Program-made: the position numbers and the translations under genes
Origin: Chlorobiaceae bacterium
GTDB lineage: Bacteria; Bacteroidota; Ignavibacteria; Ignavibacteriales; Ignavibacteriaceae
Assembly (NCBI GenBank): GCA_013824085.1
Contig: PNNF01000005.1
Span: 1 to 64,000, forward strand
Length of the DNA stretch: 64,000 nt
Reading direction: 5' to 3'
The notes under the pieces: model-generated
Told to the model about the DNA's origin: nothing
The model's database searches: none
What the model saw: only the letters and a program-made list of their open reading frames with translations
Part shown: in pieces, positions 41,548 through 51,342 of the stretch
Position numbering within the stretch: position 1 is the stretch's first letter
Layout of the letters: the number at the start of each line of letters is the position of its first letter

Positions 41548-42102
41548 ATGAACAACCAAAATATAAAACTAAGTATTGGAAGCGTAATTCCGAACTTCAA
41601 ATTAAAATCGACAGATGAAAAATTTTATTTACTCGAATCGTTTGATTCAGCAAAATATTTGTTGGTTATTTTCAGTTGCAATCATTGTCCTTATGTTCAA
41701 GCTTATGAAGAGCGAATCATATCGCTGCAAGATGAATTTTTGGAGGAAGGATTAAGGGTGATTGCGATTAATTCAAATGATCCAGCTACTCATCCCGAAG
41801 ATTCATTTGAAAAGATGCAGCAACGAGCCAAAGAAAAATCGTTTAATTTTTATTATCTGCATGATGAAGATCAATCAGTAGCCAAAGCATTTGATGCTGT
41901 CTCAACACCAGAAATATTTTTGTTTGACGAAAAGAGAAGATTAGTTTATACGGGAAAGATTGATGACAATTGGAGAGAACCAGAACGAGTTAACTCAAGA
42001 TATTTGAGAGATGCAATTTTGGAATTGATTTCAGGAGTTGAAGTTTCTGTCCCTGAAACTTTTGCTATTGGATGTTCAATCAAATGGAAGAATAAAAATT
42101 AA
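41548..42102 (+). CDS. Thioredoxin-fold redoxin (AhpC/TSA-like)
   Basis: 184 residues, no signal peptide. The redox pair is C44 and C47 (SCNHCPY), with STPEIFLFDE carrying the cis-Pro. The CNHCPY motif marks a branch of cytoplasmic redoxins of unclear substrate. The start is only 21 bp from the divergent M14 start, so their promoters must overlap. Its TAA shares TTAA with the stop of the convergent DUF2461 gene. Confidence 0.88.
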   Translation: MNNQNIKLSIGSVIPNFKLKSTDEKFYLLESFDSAKYLLVIFSCNHCPYVQAYEERIISLQDEFLEEGLRVIAINSNDPATHPEDSFEKMQQRAKEKSFNFYYLHDEDQSVAKAFDAVSTPEIFLFDEKRRLVYTGKIDDNWREPERVNSRYLRDAILELISGVEVSVPETFAIGCSIKWKNKN

Positions 42103-42821
42103 TTTGCGATTCCTAAATTTTCTTCAAAATGTTCAATTAACTTGAGTGGCGTTGGGCTTATTGCAAAGCAATAGAGGGGGTACAATCTCGAGAATAATTT
42201 TATACAATCAATTATTAAATTTTCTGAAGTGCAAATTTTTTCGGTTTTCAAAAATTGTTTTTCGAGTAGAATAAATTTCGTTTCTATCAGTTTATCGAAA
42301 TGTTTTTTGGCGGCAAATTTTAGTTCAATACACTGAGGATATTTTTTAAAATCACTGAGAGAAAAATTATTGTTTAGTTTATACTTCTCAAAAACTGAAA
42401 TAATTTCTTTCTCATATTTAATAACGTTCTGATAAAAAAATAAATTTTCATCTTTCATATTATTTAAGAAGAGTCCGATGCACATTTTTGATTTATCAAA
42501 GAAGAGATAAAACTCGCTATCCATTTTGAATCTTCCAAAATGAACCAATAGAAAAGTTCTGTATGGTTCCCCTTTAGCGAAACGCATATCTTTATTGATT
42601 CGCATGATTGTCTTATTAAATTTTGCTTCACGCCGAATAGTCGGATTTAATTGTTCAAAGAAGGGAGCAATATTGTCAATAAAAAGTTTGGCGGGCTTTA
42701 CGATAAATTGTTCATAGTTATTTCTGTTCGCATCAAAAAAAGATTTGGAATTATTTTTTTCCAGACTTTCGAAGAAATCAAAAATATCTAACGAAAATCC
42801 GGAAAAATTATTTTCATCCAT
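42099..42821 (-). CDS. DUF2461 (TIGR02453) family protein
   Basis: 240 residues. The N-terminal FDFFESLEKNNSKSFFDANR and the middle FNKTIMRINKDMRFAKGEPYRT...HFGR are the family marks. Members are widespread cytoplasmic proteins of unknown function. Its start overlaps the stop of the upstream barrel gene by 1 bp. Confidence 0.85.
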   Translation of the reverse strand: MDENNFSGFSLDIFDFFESLEKNNSKSFFDANRNNYEQFIVKPAKLFIDNIAPFFEQLNPTIRREAKFNKTIMRINKDMRFAKGEPYRTFLLVHFGRFKMDSEFYLFFDKSKMCIGLFLNNMKDENLFFYQNVIKYEKEIISVFEKYKLNNNFSLSDFKKYPQCIELKFAAKKHFDKLIETKFILLEKQFLKTEKICTSENLIIDCIKLFSRLYPLYCFAISPTPLKLIEHFEENLGIAN

Positions 42822-43465
42822 TAATACATAGTTCCAAAATTCAAAGTAAGAAAAAATCCACCTAAAGTTTTTTGAAACCTGTTGTCAAGCCCTTCAACGC
42901 CTTCATCAAAAAATTGAATAACATAGTAACGCACATTTAGCCCAAGTAATTTCTTTTCATCGATTCCAATATTTGCACCAAAGCCGATATATCCACCTAC
43001 TGTATATCGAGCGTGAGCTTTTCCAAATGCAGAAAAGAATTCTCTTTCGTAAGGCGTAGTTACAACCATAGAAGGTCCAACACCAGCATTGATGTAGGGT
43101 CGCAAGTTATCTGTAATCGCATCTTTGAAGAGACGATATTGTAAACCCAAATTTAGTGGAAGAATAAAAATTCTATTTTTTTTGCCGGGCACAAATGTTT
43201 GTCCCCAATAATCGATGTATTCCATTTCACGATCATCTTTAGATTCAGAAATAGAAAAATCTGTAAAAAATGTGAACGACTGATTCAATTGTCTCCGATA
43301 AAATCCACCGAGACCAAATCCGCCTTCACTAAAGATTACATCGACCCCAAGCGCGTTGTCGGGAAATACGATCAGTTTTTTTTCCGGAGCCAGCTCACCA
43401 ATTATTTGCGAGTTTGCTACGAAGAAAGGAATGGTTATAATTGCTATCAACAAATATTTTTTCAT
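42821..43465 (-). CDS. Small outer-membrane beta-barrel protein
   Basis: 214 residues with a signal peptide (MKKYLLIAIITIPFFVANSQ). The rest alternates polar and aromatic residues in short strands, with GFGLGGFYRRQL, YINAGVGPSMV and a closing FFLTLNFG strand ending in an aromatic residue. This is typical of 8- to 10-strand barrels. The ligand is unknown. It is coupled to the DUF2461 gene. Confidence 0.75.
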   Translation of the reverse strand: MKKYLLIAIITIPFFVANSQIIGELAPEKKLIVFPDNALGVDVIFSEGGFGLGGFYRRQLNQSFTFFTDFSISESKDDREMEYIDYWGQTFVPGKKNRIFILPLNLGLQYRLFKDAITDNLRPYINAGVGPSMVVTTPYEREFFSAFGKAHARYTVGGYIGFGANIGIDEKKLLGLNVRYYVIQFFDEGVEGLDNRFQKTLGGFFLTLNFGTMY

Positions 43466-43530
43466 AAAAAGAGATTTTTTTTTCTTAAAGTAAATTAGAA
43501 TGTATTAAAAATCAATATCATAAAATTTAT

Positions 43531-44040
43531 ATGCCCAAAAATTTAGAAATTAAAGTAAAGTTAGATTCCTTCTCAGAAATAGAAAAAAAACTAAAATTAA
43601 TCGAAGCAAAATATTTTAGAATTATTGTCCAGCAAGATAACTACTTTAAGTCTCCTAAAGGAATATTAAAGTTAAGATTAGAAGAGAGCAAGAAAGAATT
43701 GATTTTATATAATCGAAATGAATCTTCAGAAAAAAGATGGTCGGACTATAAAATTTGGGAAATTGAAGATGACGCACAAATAGAGATGTTAAAAGATATT
43801 TTGGAAACAGAAGTAATTGTTGAAAAGAAAAGAAAATTATTTATTTATGAAAACACAAGAATTCATCTTGATGAAGTAGAATCAATAGGGAAGTTCCTCG
43901 AGTTAGAATCAGTGGTTGTTGACAACGATGAAAGTGCTCAAAGAGAATACAATTTTGTTTACGATTCTTTGGGGCTAAGAGATTATGAAGAGCTCAGATG
44001 TTCGTATCGCGACTTAATTCTCAAAAACAAAAATATTTAA
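43531..44040 (+). CDS. CYTH-domain protein (class IV adenylate cyclase-like)
   Basis: 169 residues. The N-terminal LEIKVK matches the ExExK motif, and basic/acidic strand pairs (LKLRLEE, RIHLDEVESIGKFLELE) line the CYTH tunnel. CYTH proteins act on triphosphates: adenylate cyclase, thiamine triphosphatase or tripolyphosphatase. Which one applies cannot be told here. Confidence 0.82.
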   Translation: MPKNLEIKVKLDSFSEIEKKLKLIEAKYFRIIVQQDNYFKSPKGILKLRLEESKKELILYNRNESSEKRWSDYKIWEIEDDAQIEMLKDILETEVIVEKKRKLFIYENTRIHLDEVESIGKFLELESVVVDNDESAQREYNFVYDSLGLRDYEELRCSYRDLILKNKNI

Positions 44041-44088
44041 AGTCAACAAATTTCTTTTATTTTTTGAAATTATACTTTTAAAGAATTC

Positions 44089-44119
44089 TTGACAACAAAT
44101 TTAAATTTTTTTAAGTTTG
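44089..44119 (+). promoter_or_regulatory. Promoter of the greA operon (TTGACA-17-TAAGTTTG)
   Basis: TTGACA at 44089-44094 and TAAGTTTG at 44112-44119, 17 bp apart: the best promoter in the window. It lies 71 bp upstream of the greA start codon. Confidence 0.75.
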
Positions 44120-44124
44120 TCATG

Positions 44125-44152
44125 CCATCGCAAAAGCGGTGGTAATTTTTTT
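44125..44152 (+). terminator. Terminator-like hairpin in the greA leader
   Basis: CCATCGC / GCGGTGG (7 bp with one wobble) with an AAAA loop, followed by TAA and a T run. It begins only 5 bp after the -7 box, so it would be the 5' end of the greA transcript or a terminator for the CYTH gene upstream. Confidence 0.6.
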
Positions 44153-44189
44153 TAAATCCTCGACTAATTAATAGAAAAAAGAGCAAGTA

Positions 44190-44672
44190 ATGAACGAAAC
44201 TAAATTTGTCTATTTAACGCAAGCGCGCATTGTGCAGCTTGAAAAAGAATTACAAAGCTTAAAAATAAATGGAAGAAAAGAAATAGCACAAAAAATTGCT
44301 GATGCCAGAGCGCACGGTGATTTGAGTGAGAACGCTGAATATGATGCAGCAAAAGAGGAGCAAGGATTGTTCGAACTCAAAATAGCAAGACTTGCTGATG
44401 TGCTTTCTCGAGCAAAAGTTATTGACACATCTAAGTTCGATCCTGAAACAATTCATATTCTTTCAGAAGTAGAAGTAAAAAATCTAAAGACTAATAAAGT
44501 TTACAATTATTGTTTAGTTTCTCCTGAAGAAGCAGATTTTCAAAAGGGTAAAATTTCAATTACTTCGCCTGTTGGTCAAGGCTTGCTCGGGAAAAAATTA
44601 GGAGAAAAAATTAAAGTAAACGCTCCTGCAGGTATTCTTGAATTTGAAATTTTGTCATTAGTACAACCTTGA
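44190..44672 (+). CDS. greA: Transcription elongation factor GreA
   Basis: GreA enters the RNA polymerase secondary channel and triggers cleavage of backtracked RNA. 160 residues with the coiled-coil tip ARAHGDLSENAEYDAAKEEQ near 40-60 and the FKBP-like C-domain ending SPVGQGLLGKKLGE. It leads the operon greA-ribD-ribE-tilS-hpt-ftsH-kinase and overlaps ribD by 4 bp. Confidence 0.97.
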   Translation: MNETKFVYLTQARIVQLEKELQSLKINGRKEIAQKIADARAHGDLSENAEYDAAKEEQGLFELKIARLADVLSRAKVIDTSKFDPETIHILSEVEVKNLKTNKVYNYCLVSPEEADFQKGKISITSPVGQGLLGKKLGEKIKVNAPAGILEFEILSLVQP

Positions 44673-45751
44673 CAGAGGAGTCATACATAAAGTTGACTTT
44701 AGAAATCGCCAAGAAGGGATTGGGTAAAGTAAGCCCTAATCCTTTAGTTGGTTGTGTGATAGTAAAAAATCAAAAAATTATTGGAGCGGGTTTTCATCAA
44801 AAATATGGTGAAGCTCATGCAGAAATTAATGCGATAAAAAATGCTACTGAATCGATAAAAGACGCAACTCTTTATGTGAACCTTGAGCCTTGTGCACACT
44901 TCGGAAAAACTCCCCCTTGCGTCGATGAATTAATAAATCAAAAAATTAAAAAAGTTGTCATCGGCACTTTAGATTCAAATCCACTTGTCGCAGGCAAAGG
45001 CGTAGAAAAATTACTGAGTAATGGAATTGAAGTTAAAGTAGGAGTGTTAGAAGATGAGTGCAAAGAATTAAATAAATTTTTCTTTAACTTTATCGAAAAA
45101 AAAATTCCTTATGTTACATTGAAAGCCGCACAAACTATTGATTCCAAAATTGCTGATACGTTTGGCGAATCAAAATGGATTAGCTCAAAAGAGTCGAGAA
45201 AATTTGTGCACGAAATGCGCTCGAAGTATGATGCTGTTTTAGTCGGGGCAAACACTGTGCTGAAAGATGATCCCAAATTAGATGTAAGATTGATTGAAGG
45301 AAGAAATCCGAAAAGATTGATACTTGATGCAAGATTAAGAATTAAACTCACTTCTTCAATTTTAAATTCCGAAAAAAATGTTACAATCATTACATCAAAA
45401 AATGCGATGCTGAAAAGAAAAAAAATTGAGCAGTTAAAAAAATTAGGAGTAAATCTTTTCTTCATCAAAAATATTAATGAGCATGAAATTGATATTAAAT
45501 CTATGCTCAAGACTTTAGCCAAAAATAATGTAACTTCATTATTGGTTGAAGGAGGAGGAAAAGTTTTTAGTTCTTTCTTGAATGCAAAATTATTCAATGA
45601 AATTCGGCTTTTCCTTGCACCAAAAATTTTGGGAAACGGAATAAATACTTTCGGTGATCTCGGCAACAATAAAATTGAAGATGCACTGAAACTTAGAATA
45701 AATAAATTTGAAAAAATTGGGGATGATATAATGATTGATTTTAGGAGATAA
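44669..45751 (+). CDS. ribD: Bifunctional pyrimidine deaminase / reductase RibD
   Basis: Carries out deamination and side-chain reduction of the riboflavin pyrimidine intermediate. 360 residues: a deaminase domain (about 1-145) with zinc ligands H50, C75 and C84 and catalytic E52, then a reductase domain with TLKAAQTIDSKIA and LLVEGGGKV. The TTG start at 44669 overlaps the greA stop (TTGA) and gives the canonical N-terminus. ribE follows after 1 bp. Confidence 0.95.
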   Translation: MTEESYIKLTLEIAKKGLGKVSPNPLVGCVIVKNQKIIGAGFHQKYGEAHAEINAIKNATESIKDATLYVNLEPCAHFGKTPPCVDELINQKIKKVVIGTLDSNPLVAGKGVEKLLSNGIEVKVGVLEDECKELNKFFFNFIEKKIPYVTLKAAQTIDSKIADTFGESKWISSKESRKFVHEMRSKYDAVLVGANTVLKDDPKLDVRLIEGRNPKRLILDARLRIKLTSSILNSEKNVTIITSKNAMLKRKKIEQLKKLGVNLFFIKNINEHEIDIKSMLKTLAKNNVTSLLVEGGGKVFSSFLNAKLFNEIRLFLAPKILGNGINTFGDLGNNKIEDALKLRINKFEKIGDDIMIDFRR

Positions 45752-45752
45752 T

Positions 45753-46391
45753 ATGTTCACAGGTTTGATTGAAGAACTCGGTATTATTAAAAAAAAAACT
45801 TCTCAAGGAAGTGGAATTAGATTTGAGATAGATGCAGCAATCTGTTTAGGCGATTTGAAAATTGGTGATAGTATTAATATTAATGGAGCTTGCCAAACTG
45901 TTGTTGTCGTAAATAATAATTCTTTTGTTGTTGATACTATTGAAGAGACATTGAATAAAACAAATTTTAAGAATTTTGAAGTTGGTGATAAAGTCAATCT
46001 CGAAAGATCTTTGAGAGTAGGTGACAGATTAGGCGGACACTTTGTTTTAGGGCACGTTGATACTGTTGGGACAATTCAGGAGATAAAAAAACTTACCACA
46101 AGTCATGAAGTAAAAATTTCTTTTCCGAAAGAGTTTGGAAAATATTTAGTTAATGTCGGCTCAATTGCAGTTGATGGAATTAGCTTAACTCTTGCAAAAG
46201 TTGAAGCAGAAAATTTCAGCGTTGCAATCATTCCACACTCTTGGGATGTAACCAATCTTGCCAATAAAAAAAGAGGCGACAAAGTAAATCTTGAATTTGA
46301 TATTCTTGGAAAATATACTGCAAAAATTTTAGGTCAGAAAAAGACTGAGAGCAATATTTCAGAGGACTGGCTTAGGACACATGGATTTTAA
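45753..46391 (+). CDS. ribE: Riboflavin synthase, alpha subunit
   Basis: Dismutates two lumazines to riboflavin, the last step of the pathway whose previous enzyme is ribH at 13.4 kb. 212 residues made of two lumazine-binding repeats (FTGLIEELG, then GGHFVLGHVDTVG). The ATG at 45753 has GGAGAT upstream; the open frame begins earlier inside ribD. Its stop overlaps the tilS start. Confidence 0.95.
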   Translation: MFTGLIEELGIIKKKTSQGSGIRFEIDAAICLGDLKIGDSININGACQTVVVVNNNSFVVDTIEETLNKTNFKNFEVGDKVNLERSLRVGDRLGGHFVLGHVDTVGTIQEIKKLTTSHEVKISFPKEFGKYLVNVGSIAVDGISLTLAKVEAENFSVAIIPHSWDVTNLANKKRGDKVNLEFDILGKYTAKILGQKKTESNISEDWLRTHGF

Positions 46392-47758
46392 TGTCTAAGC
46401 ATTTAAAAGAGATTGAACAAAAAATAATTGATTTCATCTCTGCAAAAGAATTAATCAGCCCCAAAGAAAAAATTCTACTAACGTTAAGTGGTGGAGCTGA
46501 CTCTGTTTTTATGTTGAGCTTCTTCAAGAAATTTCAGAAAAAATTTAAAATTGAGTTAGTTGCTCTTCACGTAAATCATAAACTGCGTGGAAAAAATTCT
46601 GACAAAGATGAAATGTTTTGTAAAGTATTATGCGAAAAAAATGAAATTCCTTTCTACTCTTTTTCAGTCGATGTAAATAAAACTTCTAAATTATTAAAAA
46701 TATCGTTAGAGGAAGCCGGAAGATTTGTTCGATATAATATCTTCTCAAAAGCATTGTTTGAGCTTAAGTTTGATAAGATAGCAACCGCCCACAATAAGAA
46801 TGACAACACCGAAACTGTTCTCTTCAATATGATAAAAGGGACTGGTATCAAAGGGCTTTGCGGAATTCCGATAAAGCGAGATAAAATTATCAGACCAATT
46901 TTATGTTTAACTAAAGATGAGATTTTGCATTACCTAAAAGAGAATAAAATTAAGTTCCGTGAAGATTCGAGTAATAAAGATGAATTGTTTAAACGAAATT
47001 ATTTAAGACTTAAAATTTTACCGCAGTTGAGAAAGAATATTAATCCTGCACTCGATGAAAATATTTTTTCTCTTACTCAAATTCTTTCAGAAGTAAATGA
47101 TGTTTATAAAAAAAAATTAAATGATTATCAAAACCAAATTGAAAAAGAAGAAGCAAGAATTTCATTCGACATAGATAAAATTTCGTTTGGAGATTTGGTG
47201 ATGACAGATGTAATTAGAAATACAATATTGAATAAGTTTAATCTCGAAATAAATTTCAAAAAAAGTATAAAGATTTTGAATCTGAGGACTAATCAGAAGG
47301 GGAAAGAGATTCAGATTGACAAAAATATTTCGGCTATTCGTGAAGCTGACAAAATAATTATTTATAAAAAACAAAAACGTTTGGTTGAAGAGAGTTTTAT
47401 AGAAGTTGATTCTGAGCGTTTGATTGATGAACAAAAAATATCAATTAGAAGAGTTGATAAAAAAGAAGTAAAAATAAATTCTAATGCGAAGATAGAATTT
47501 ATTGATGCTGATAAAGTGAAATCAAATCTAAAAATTAGAAGATGGCAAAAGGGCGATTTTTTTTATCCACTTGGAATGAATGGTAAAAAAAAAATTTCTG
47601 ATTATCTTACTAATTGTAAAATTGATTCTTCTAAAAAGAAAAATCAAATTGTTCTACTTCATGAAGAAAAAATAGTTTGGTTAGTTGGGAGAAGATTAGA
47701 CAATAGATTTAAGATAACGAACGATACAAAAAATATTCTAAAATTGGAGATAAGTTGA
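46391..47758 (+). CDS. tilS: tRNA(Ile)-lysidine synthase
   Basis: TilS attaches lysine to C34 of tRNA-Ile(CAU) so that it reads AUA. 455 residues with the PP-loop SGGADS at 33-38, HVNHKLRG, TAHNKNDNTET and a C-terminal domain with RRWQKGDFFYPLGM. It overlaps hpt by 4 bp. The tilS-hpt-ftsH order is conserved in many bacteria, including Bacillus. Confidence 0.95.
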   Translation: MSKHLKEIEQKIIDFISAKELISPKEKILLTLSGGADSVFMLSFFKKFQKKFKIELVALHVNHKLRGKNSDKDEMFCKVLCEKNEIPFYSFSVDVNKTSKLLKISLEEAGRFVRYNIFSKALFELKFDKIATAHNKNDNTETVLFNMIKGTGIKGLCGIPIKRDKIIRPILCLTKDEILHYLKENKIKFREDSSNKDELFKRNYLRLKILPQLRKNINPALDENIFSLTQILSEVNDVYKKKLNDYQNQIEKEEARISFDIDKISFGDLVMTDVIRNTILNKFNLEINFKKSIKILNLRTNQKGKEIQIDKNISAIREADKIIIYKKQKRLVEESFIEVDSERLIDEQKISIRRVDKKEVKINSNAKIEFIDADKVKSNLKIRRWQKGDFFYPLGMNGKKKISDYLTNCKIDSSKKKNQIVLLHEEKIVWLVGRRLDNRFKITNDTKNILKLEIS

Positions 47759-48300
47759 ACGAAATAATGATTGGAAATGAAAAATTCGTCCCATTCATTT
47801 CTGAGGAAGCTATTGAAAGAAGAGTTAAGGACTTAGCAAAAGAATTATCTGAAGAGTATAAAGATCGAGTTCCAGTTTTTATCGGAATTCTAAACGGTTC
47901 ATTTATTTTTTTATCAGATTTAATTAAAAATTTTCAGGGCGACTGTGAAGTCGATTTTTTCAAACTGTCGAGCTATGGTGACGAAAAAATTTCATCCGGA
48001 AGTGTTCGATTATTAAAGGAATTGAACTGTGAAGTGAACGATAGAGACTTGATTATTGTTGAAGATATCGTCGATAGTGGATTATCAATTAAATATATGG
48101 AAGAACTTATTGAAGGGCATCATCCACGTTCAATGAAAGTTGTTACACTTTTACTGAAGCCCAACAGTCTTAAATATGATGTTAAAATTGATTATATTGG
48201 ATTTGAAATTCCGAGCAAGTTTGTTATCGGATATGGATTAGATTATGCACAAAAATTTAGGAATCTAAGTTCAATTTATGTTTTAAGTGAGCAAGGATAA
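47755..48300 (+). CDS. hpt: Hypoxanthine phosphoribosyltransferase
   Basis: Salvages hypoxanthine and guanine to IMP and GMP with PRPP. 181 residues with GILNGSFIF near the start and the PRPP loop [10 protein letters not shown] near 103. The TTG at 47755 is preferred over an ATG at 47767, because GGAG lies 5 bp before it and it overlaps the tilS stop in the usual coupled way. Confidence 0.93.
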   Translation: MNEIMIGNEKFVPFISEEAIERRVKDLAKELSEEYKDRVPVFIGILNGSFIFLSDLIKNFQGDCEVDFFKLSSYGDEKISSGSVRLLKELNCEVNDRDLIIVEDIVDSGLSIKYMEELIEGHHPRSMKVVTLLLKPNSLKYDVKIDYIGFEIPSKFVIGYGLDYAQKFRNLSSIYVLSEQG

Positions 48301-48307
48301 TTTTTTT

Positions 48308-50392
48308 ATGGAAGACATGAATAGAAAATTTTATAACGAAGAAAATACACCAGACGATAAAAAATCGCCTAATAAAAATTTAAAAATTCCACGAAATGGA
48401 AATAACAATAGACCTGACGATAACTTTGATTGGTCAAAAATAATTAGAATCGTTTTTAGCTGGGGAGCTGTAGTAATTGCAGCTGTAATAGTGATGCAGT
48501 TGTTCAAGACTGGCGCTCCAACCTTTATTGAAATCCCTTATAATCAATACATAACATTTCTTAATGAAGGAAAAATCGCTAAAGCTACAATCACAAAATC
48601 TGATGTGAACGATTTCTTTTTTAAAGGTGAATTAAAAGCCGAAGAATTTATTAAGATAAAAGATAAAGAAGTAAAGATCAGATATTTCACTGTTTACTTG
48701 CCTGAACCTGTAATTAAAGATCACGAAACAAAATGGATTGCTCAAGGAATTGTCTATTCATTTGAAAGACAGTCGAGCGAATGGCTGACGATATTGATTG
48801 GAATTCTTCCTTGGATTTTGATCATAGGTATTTGGATCTTTTTTATGAGAAGAATGCAAGGCGGCGGAGGTGGTGGGGGCTCGCGCGGAATTTTCAGCTT
48901 TGGAAAAAGTCGTGCAAAAATGATTGGACAAACTACAAATAAAGTTACATTCAAGGATGTAGCTGGTGCTGACGAAGCTAAAGTAGAACTTCTAGAAATT
49001 ATCGAATTCTTAAAAGAGCCAACTAAGTTTCAAAAACTTGGAGGAAAAATTCCAAGAGGTGTATTGTTACTCGGACCTCCAGGAACAGGAAAGACATTAC
49101 TCGCAAGAGCTGTGGCAGGCGAAGCTGGTGTTCCATTCTATTCAATAAGCGGAGCTGATTTCGTTGAGATGTTCGTGGGAGTTGGCGCTAGCAGAGTTCG
49201 TGATTTATTTGAACAAGGAAAAAAGAACGCTCCGTGTATTATTTTTATTGATGAAATTGATGCAGTCGGAAGACAAAGAGGAGCAGGACTTGGTGGCGGG
49301 CACGATGAAAGAGAACAGACATTGAATCAACTTCTCGTTGAGATGGATGGATTTGAACAGAACAGCGGCGTAATTATTATTGCTGCTACAAATAGACCAG
49401 ATGTGCTTGATCCCGCTTTGTTAAGACCTGGTAGATTTGATAGACAAGTAGTTGTTGATAGACCTGATGTTAAAGGGCGCGAAGGAATTCTTAAAGTTCA
49501 TACAAGAAAAATTCCGCTTGGCAAAGATGTAAAACTTCCTATCCTTGCTAAAGGAACTCCGGGACTTGCGGGTGCAGATTTAGCAAACCTCGTGAATGAA
49601 GCAGCATTGCTCGCAGCCCGAAAAAATAAGGCTAGCGTTAATATGGAAGATTTTGAAGAAGCTAAAGACAAAGTAATGATGGGAATGGAAAGAAAGAGTT
49701 TGATAATCTCTGACAAAGAGAAAAAAATTACTGCTTACCATGAAATTGGACACGTGCTGGTTGCGAAAAAATTACCCGAAGCTGATCCTGTGCACAAGGT
49801 AACTATTATTCCTCGTGGCAGAGCTTTAGGTGTTACGAGCTACTTACCTGTTGATGAGAAGCATACTTATTCAAAAGAATATCTTGAGGCAATCATTACT
49901 TACGCAATGGGTGGAAGAGCTGCAGAAAAAATTGTCTTCAATCATTTTACTACTGGTGCCGGAAATGATATTGAAAAATCTACGAACATCGCTCGCAAAA
50001 TGGTTTGTGAATGGGGAATGAGCGAAACTTTGGGACCACTCGCATATGGTTCAAAAGAGGAAGAAATTTTCTTAGGCAGAGAAATTCAAAAGCATAGAGA
50101 TTATAGTGAAAAAACTGCTGTCGATATTGATAATGAAATTAGAAATATTGTAAGCTCTTGTATGCAAAGGGCTGAAGAAATTTTACGAGAAGATATTGCA
50201 ACACTACATCTTTTATCAAATGAACTTCTTGAGAGAGAAATTCTTGATGGTGAGGAAATTGATAAACTAATGAAAGGTGAAGCGTTACCTCCAATTAAGA
50301 AAAATGGTAGTTCAGAGGCACACGAGGAAGAGGAAGTTCCTGAACACGTTAAAAAACTTTTGGATCAACGGAATCCGTCTTCAACTGCTTGA
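48308..50392 (+). CDS. ftsH: ATP-dependent zinc metalloprotease FtsH
   Basis: A membrane-bound AAA+ protease for quality control of membrane and short-lived proteins. 694 residues: two membrane helices near 35-57 and 155-178, Walker A GPPGTGKT near 257, the SRH region (RPGRFDRQ), and zinc site HEIGH near 479. A Gly-rich stretch follows the second helix. ATG at 48308 is chosen; a GTG at 48287 would overlap hpt. It lies 7 bp after hpt. Confidence 0.96.
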   Translation: MEDMNRKFYNEENTPDDKKSPNKNLKIPRNGNNNRPDDNFDWSKIIRIVFSWGAVVIAAVIVMQLFKTGAPTFIEIPYNQYITFLNEGKIAKATITKSDVNDFFFKGELKAEEFIKIKDKEVKIRYFTVYLPEPVIKDHETKWIAQGIVYSFERQSSEWLTILIGILPWILIIGIWIFFMRRMQGGGGGGGSRGIFSFGKSRAKMIGQTTNKVTFKDVAGADEAKVELLEIIEFLKEPTKFQKLGGKIPRGVLLLGPPGTGKTLLARAVAGEAGVPFYSISGADFVEMFVGVGASRVRDLFEQGKKNAPCIIFIDEIDAVGRQRGAGLGGGHDEREQTLNQLLVEMDGFEQNSGVIIIAATNRPDVLDPALLRPGRFDRQVVVDRPDVKGREGILKVHTRKIPLGKDVKLPILAKGTPGLAGADLANLVNEAALLAARKNKASVNMEDFEEAKDKVMMGMERKSLIISDKEKKITAYHEIGHVLVAKKLPEADPVHKVTIIPRGRALGVTSYLPVDEKHTYSKEYLEAIITYAMGGRAAEKIVFNHFTTGAGNDIEKSTNIARKMVCEWGMSETLGPLAYGSKEEEIFLGREIQKHRDYSEKTAVDIDNEIRNIVSSCMQRAEEILREDIATLHLLSNELLEREILDGEEIDKLMKGEALPPIKKNGSSEAHEEEEVPEHVKKLLDQRNPSSTA

Positions 50393-50396
50393 ATAA

Positions 50397-51065
50397 ATGA
50401 ACCATATTGATAACACAACTATAAACTACAGAGATGAGTTAGTCCGCAAGGGTGTTCATTTCTGTAGTCTTTCGATACCAACTATTTATTATTTTATTCC
50501 TCGCTTTGATGCGATTGTAATTTTAAGTGTTCTAACATTTGTTGCTCTTGCATTAGATATAGGGCGCTTTGCTATTCCTCAGGTTGGAGTTTTTTTTAAT
50601 AAATATTTTGCGTTTATGATGAGAAAACATGAACTCGATACAAAGAAAAAAAATCTCAACGGCGCTTCTTATGTTTTAATTTCTGCTTTAGCATGTGTAA
50701 TTATTTTTCCGAAAGTTATTGTTGTAACAGCGTTTGCAATTCTGATTATTAGTGATTCGTTTGCTGCTTTGATTGGTAGAAGATTTGGCACGCGAAAATT
50801 TCTTTCCAAAAGTTTAGAAGGAACGATTGCATTTTTTATTACTGCAGTTGTGGTTGTACTCGTAACTCCCAAAGTATATTATTTGCCTATTGAATTTGTT
50901 ATTGGGTTTATTGCTGCATTCGTTGGAACAATTGTAGAAAACATCTCGTTCGGATTTGCTGATGACAATCTCTCAATTCCACTTGCAATTGGATTCACAA
51001 TGTGGGGGCTTTATTTACTGCTCCTTCCCAATGTCGATTTGATTTTAAAAAATGTTCCTCTATAG
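50397..51065 (+). CDS. Polyprenol/dolichol kinase-like (SEC59/VTE5-type) membrane protein
   Basis: 222 residues with about six membrane helices. The motifs VRKGVHF near 16, ISDSFAALIGRRFG and KSLEGTIAFF match CTP-dependent polyprenol, phytol or diacylglycerol kinases and the C-terminus of CdsA-type enzymes. It is probably involved in lipid or isoprenoid phosphate recycling; the substrate is unknown. It is last in the greA operon, 4 bp after ftsH. Confidence 0.82.
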   Translation: MNHIDNTTINYRDELVRKGVHFCSLSIPTIYYFIPRFDAIVILSVLTFVALALDIGRFAIPQVGVFFNKYFAFMMRKHELDTKKKNLNGASYVLISALACVIIFPKVIVVTAFAILIISDSFAALIGRRFGTRKFLSKSLEGTIAFFITAVVVVLVTPKVYYLPIEFVIGFIAAFVGTIVENISFGFADDNLSIPLAIGFTMWGLYLLLLPNVDLILKNVPL

Positions 51066-51342
51066 AACAAAAATATTTTTGACAACAATTTCTATTCCAT
51101 ACAAAAATTTTTAAATAATAAAAATTAGTTTTGTCCCCTCTCATCATTCTAATAGTAAAATTTCAAATTAAGTCGTTTAGTCTCAATTCATTTAATCAAT
51201 ATTTTAAAATGAGAGATTTTTTTTGTGATTGTTTTTTTAAAAAAGTGCTTTACAAATTCAAAAAAAAATGTAGATTGCATTTAACAATTAAATAATCTTA
51301 ATGAAGATTATTAAAAAACATTTTATTAACGATGGAGGCAAC

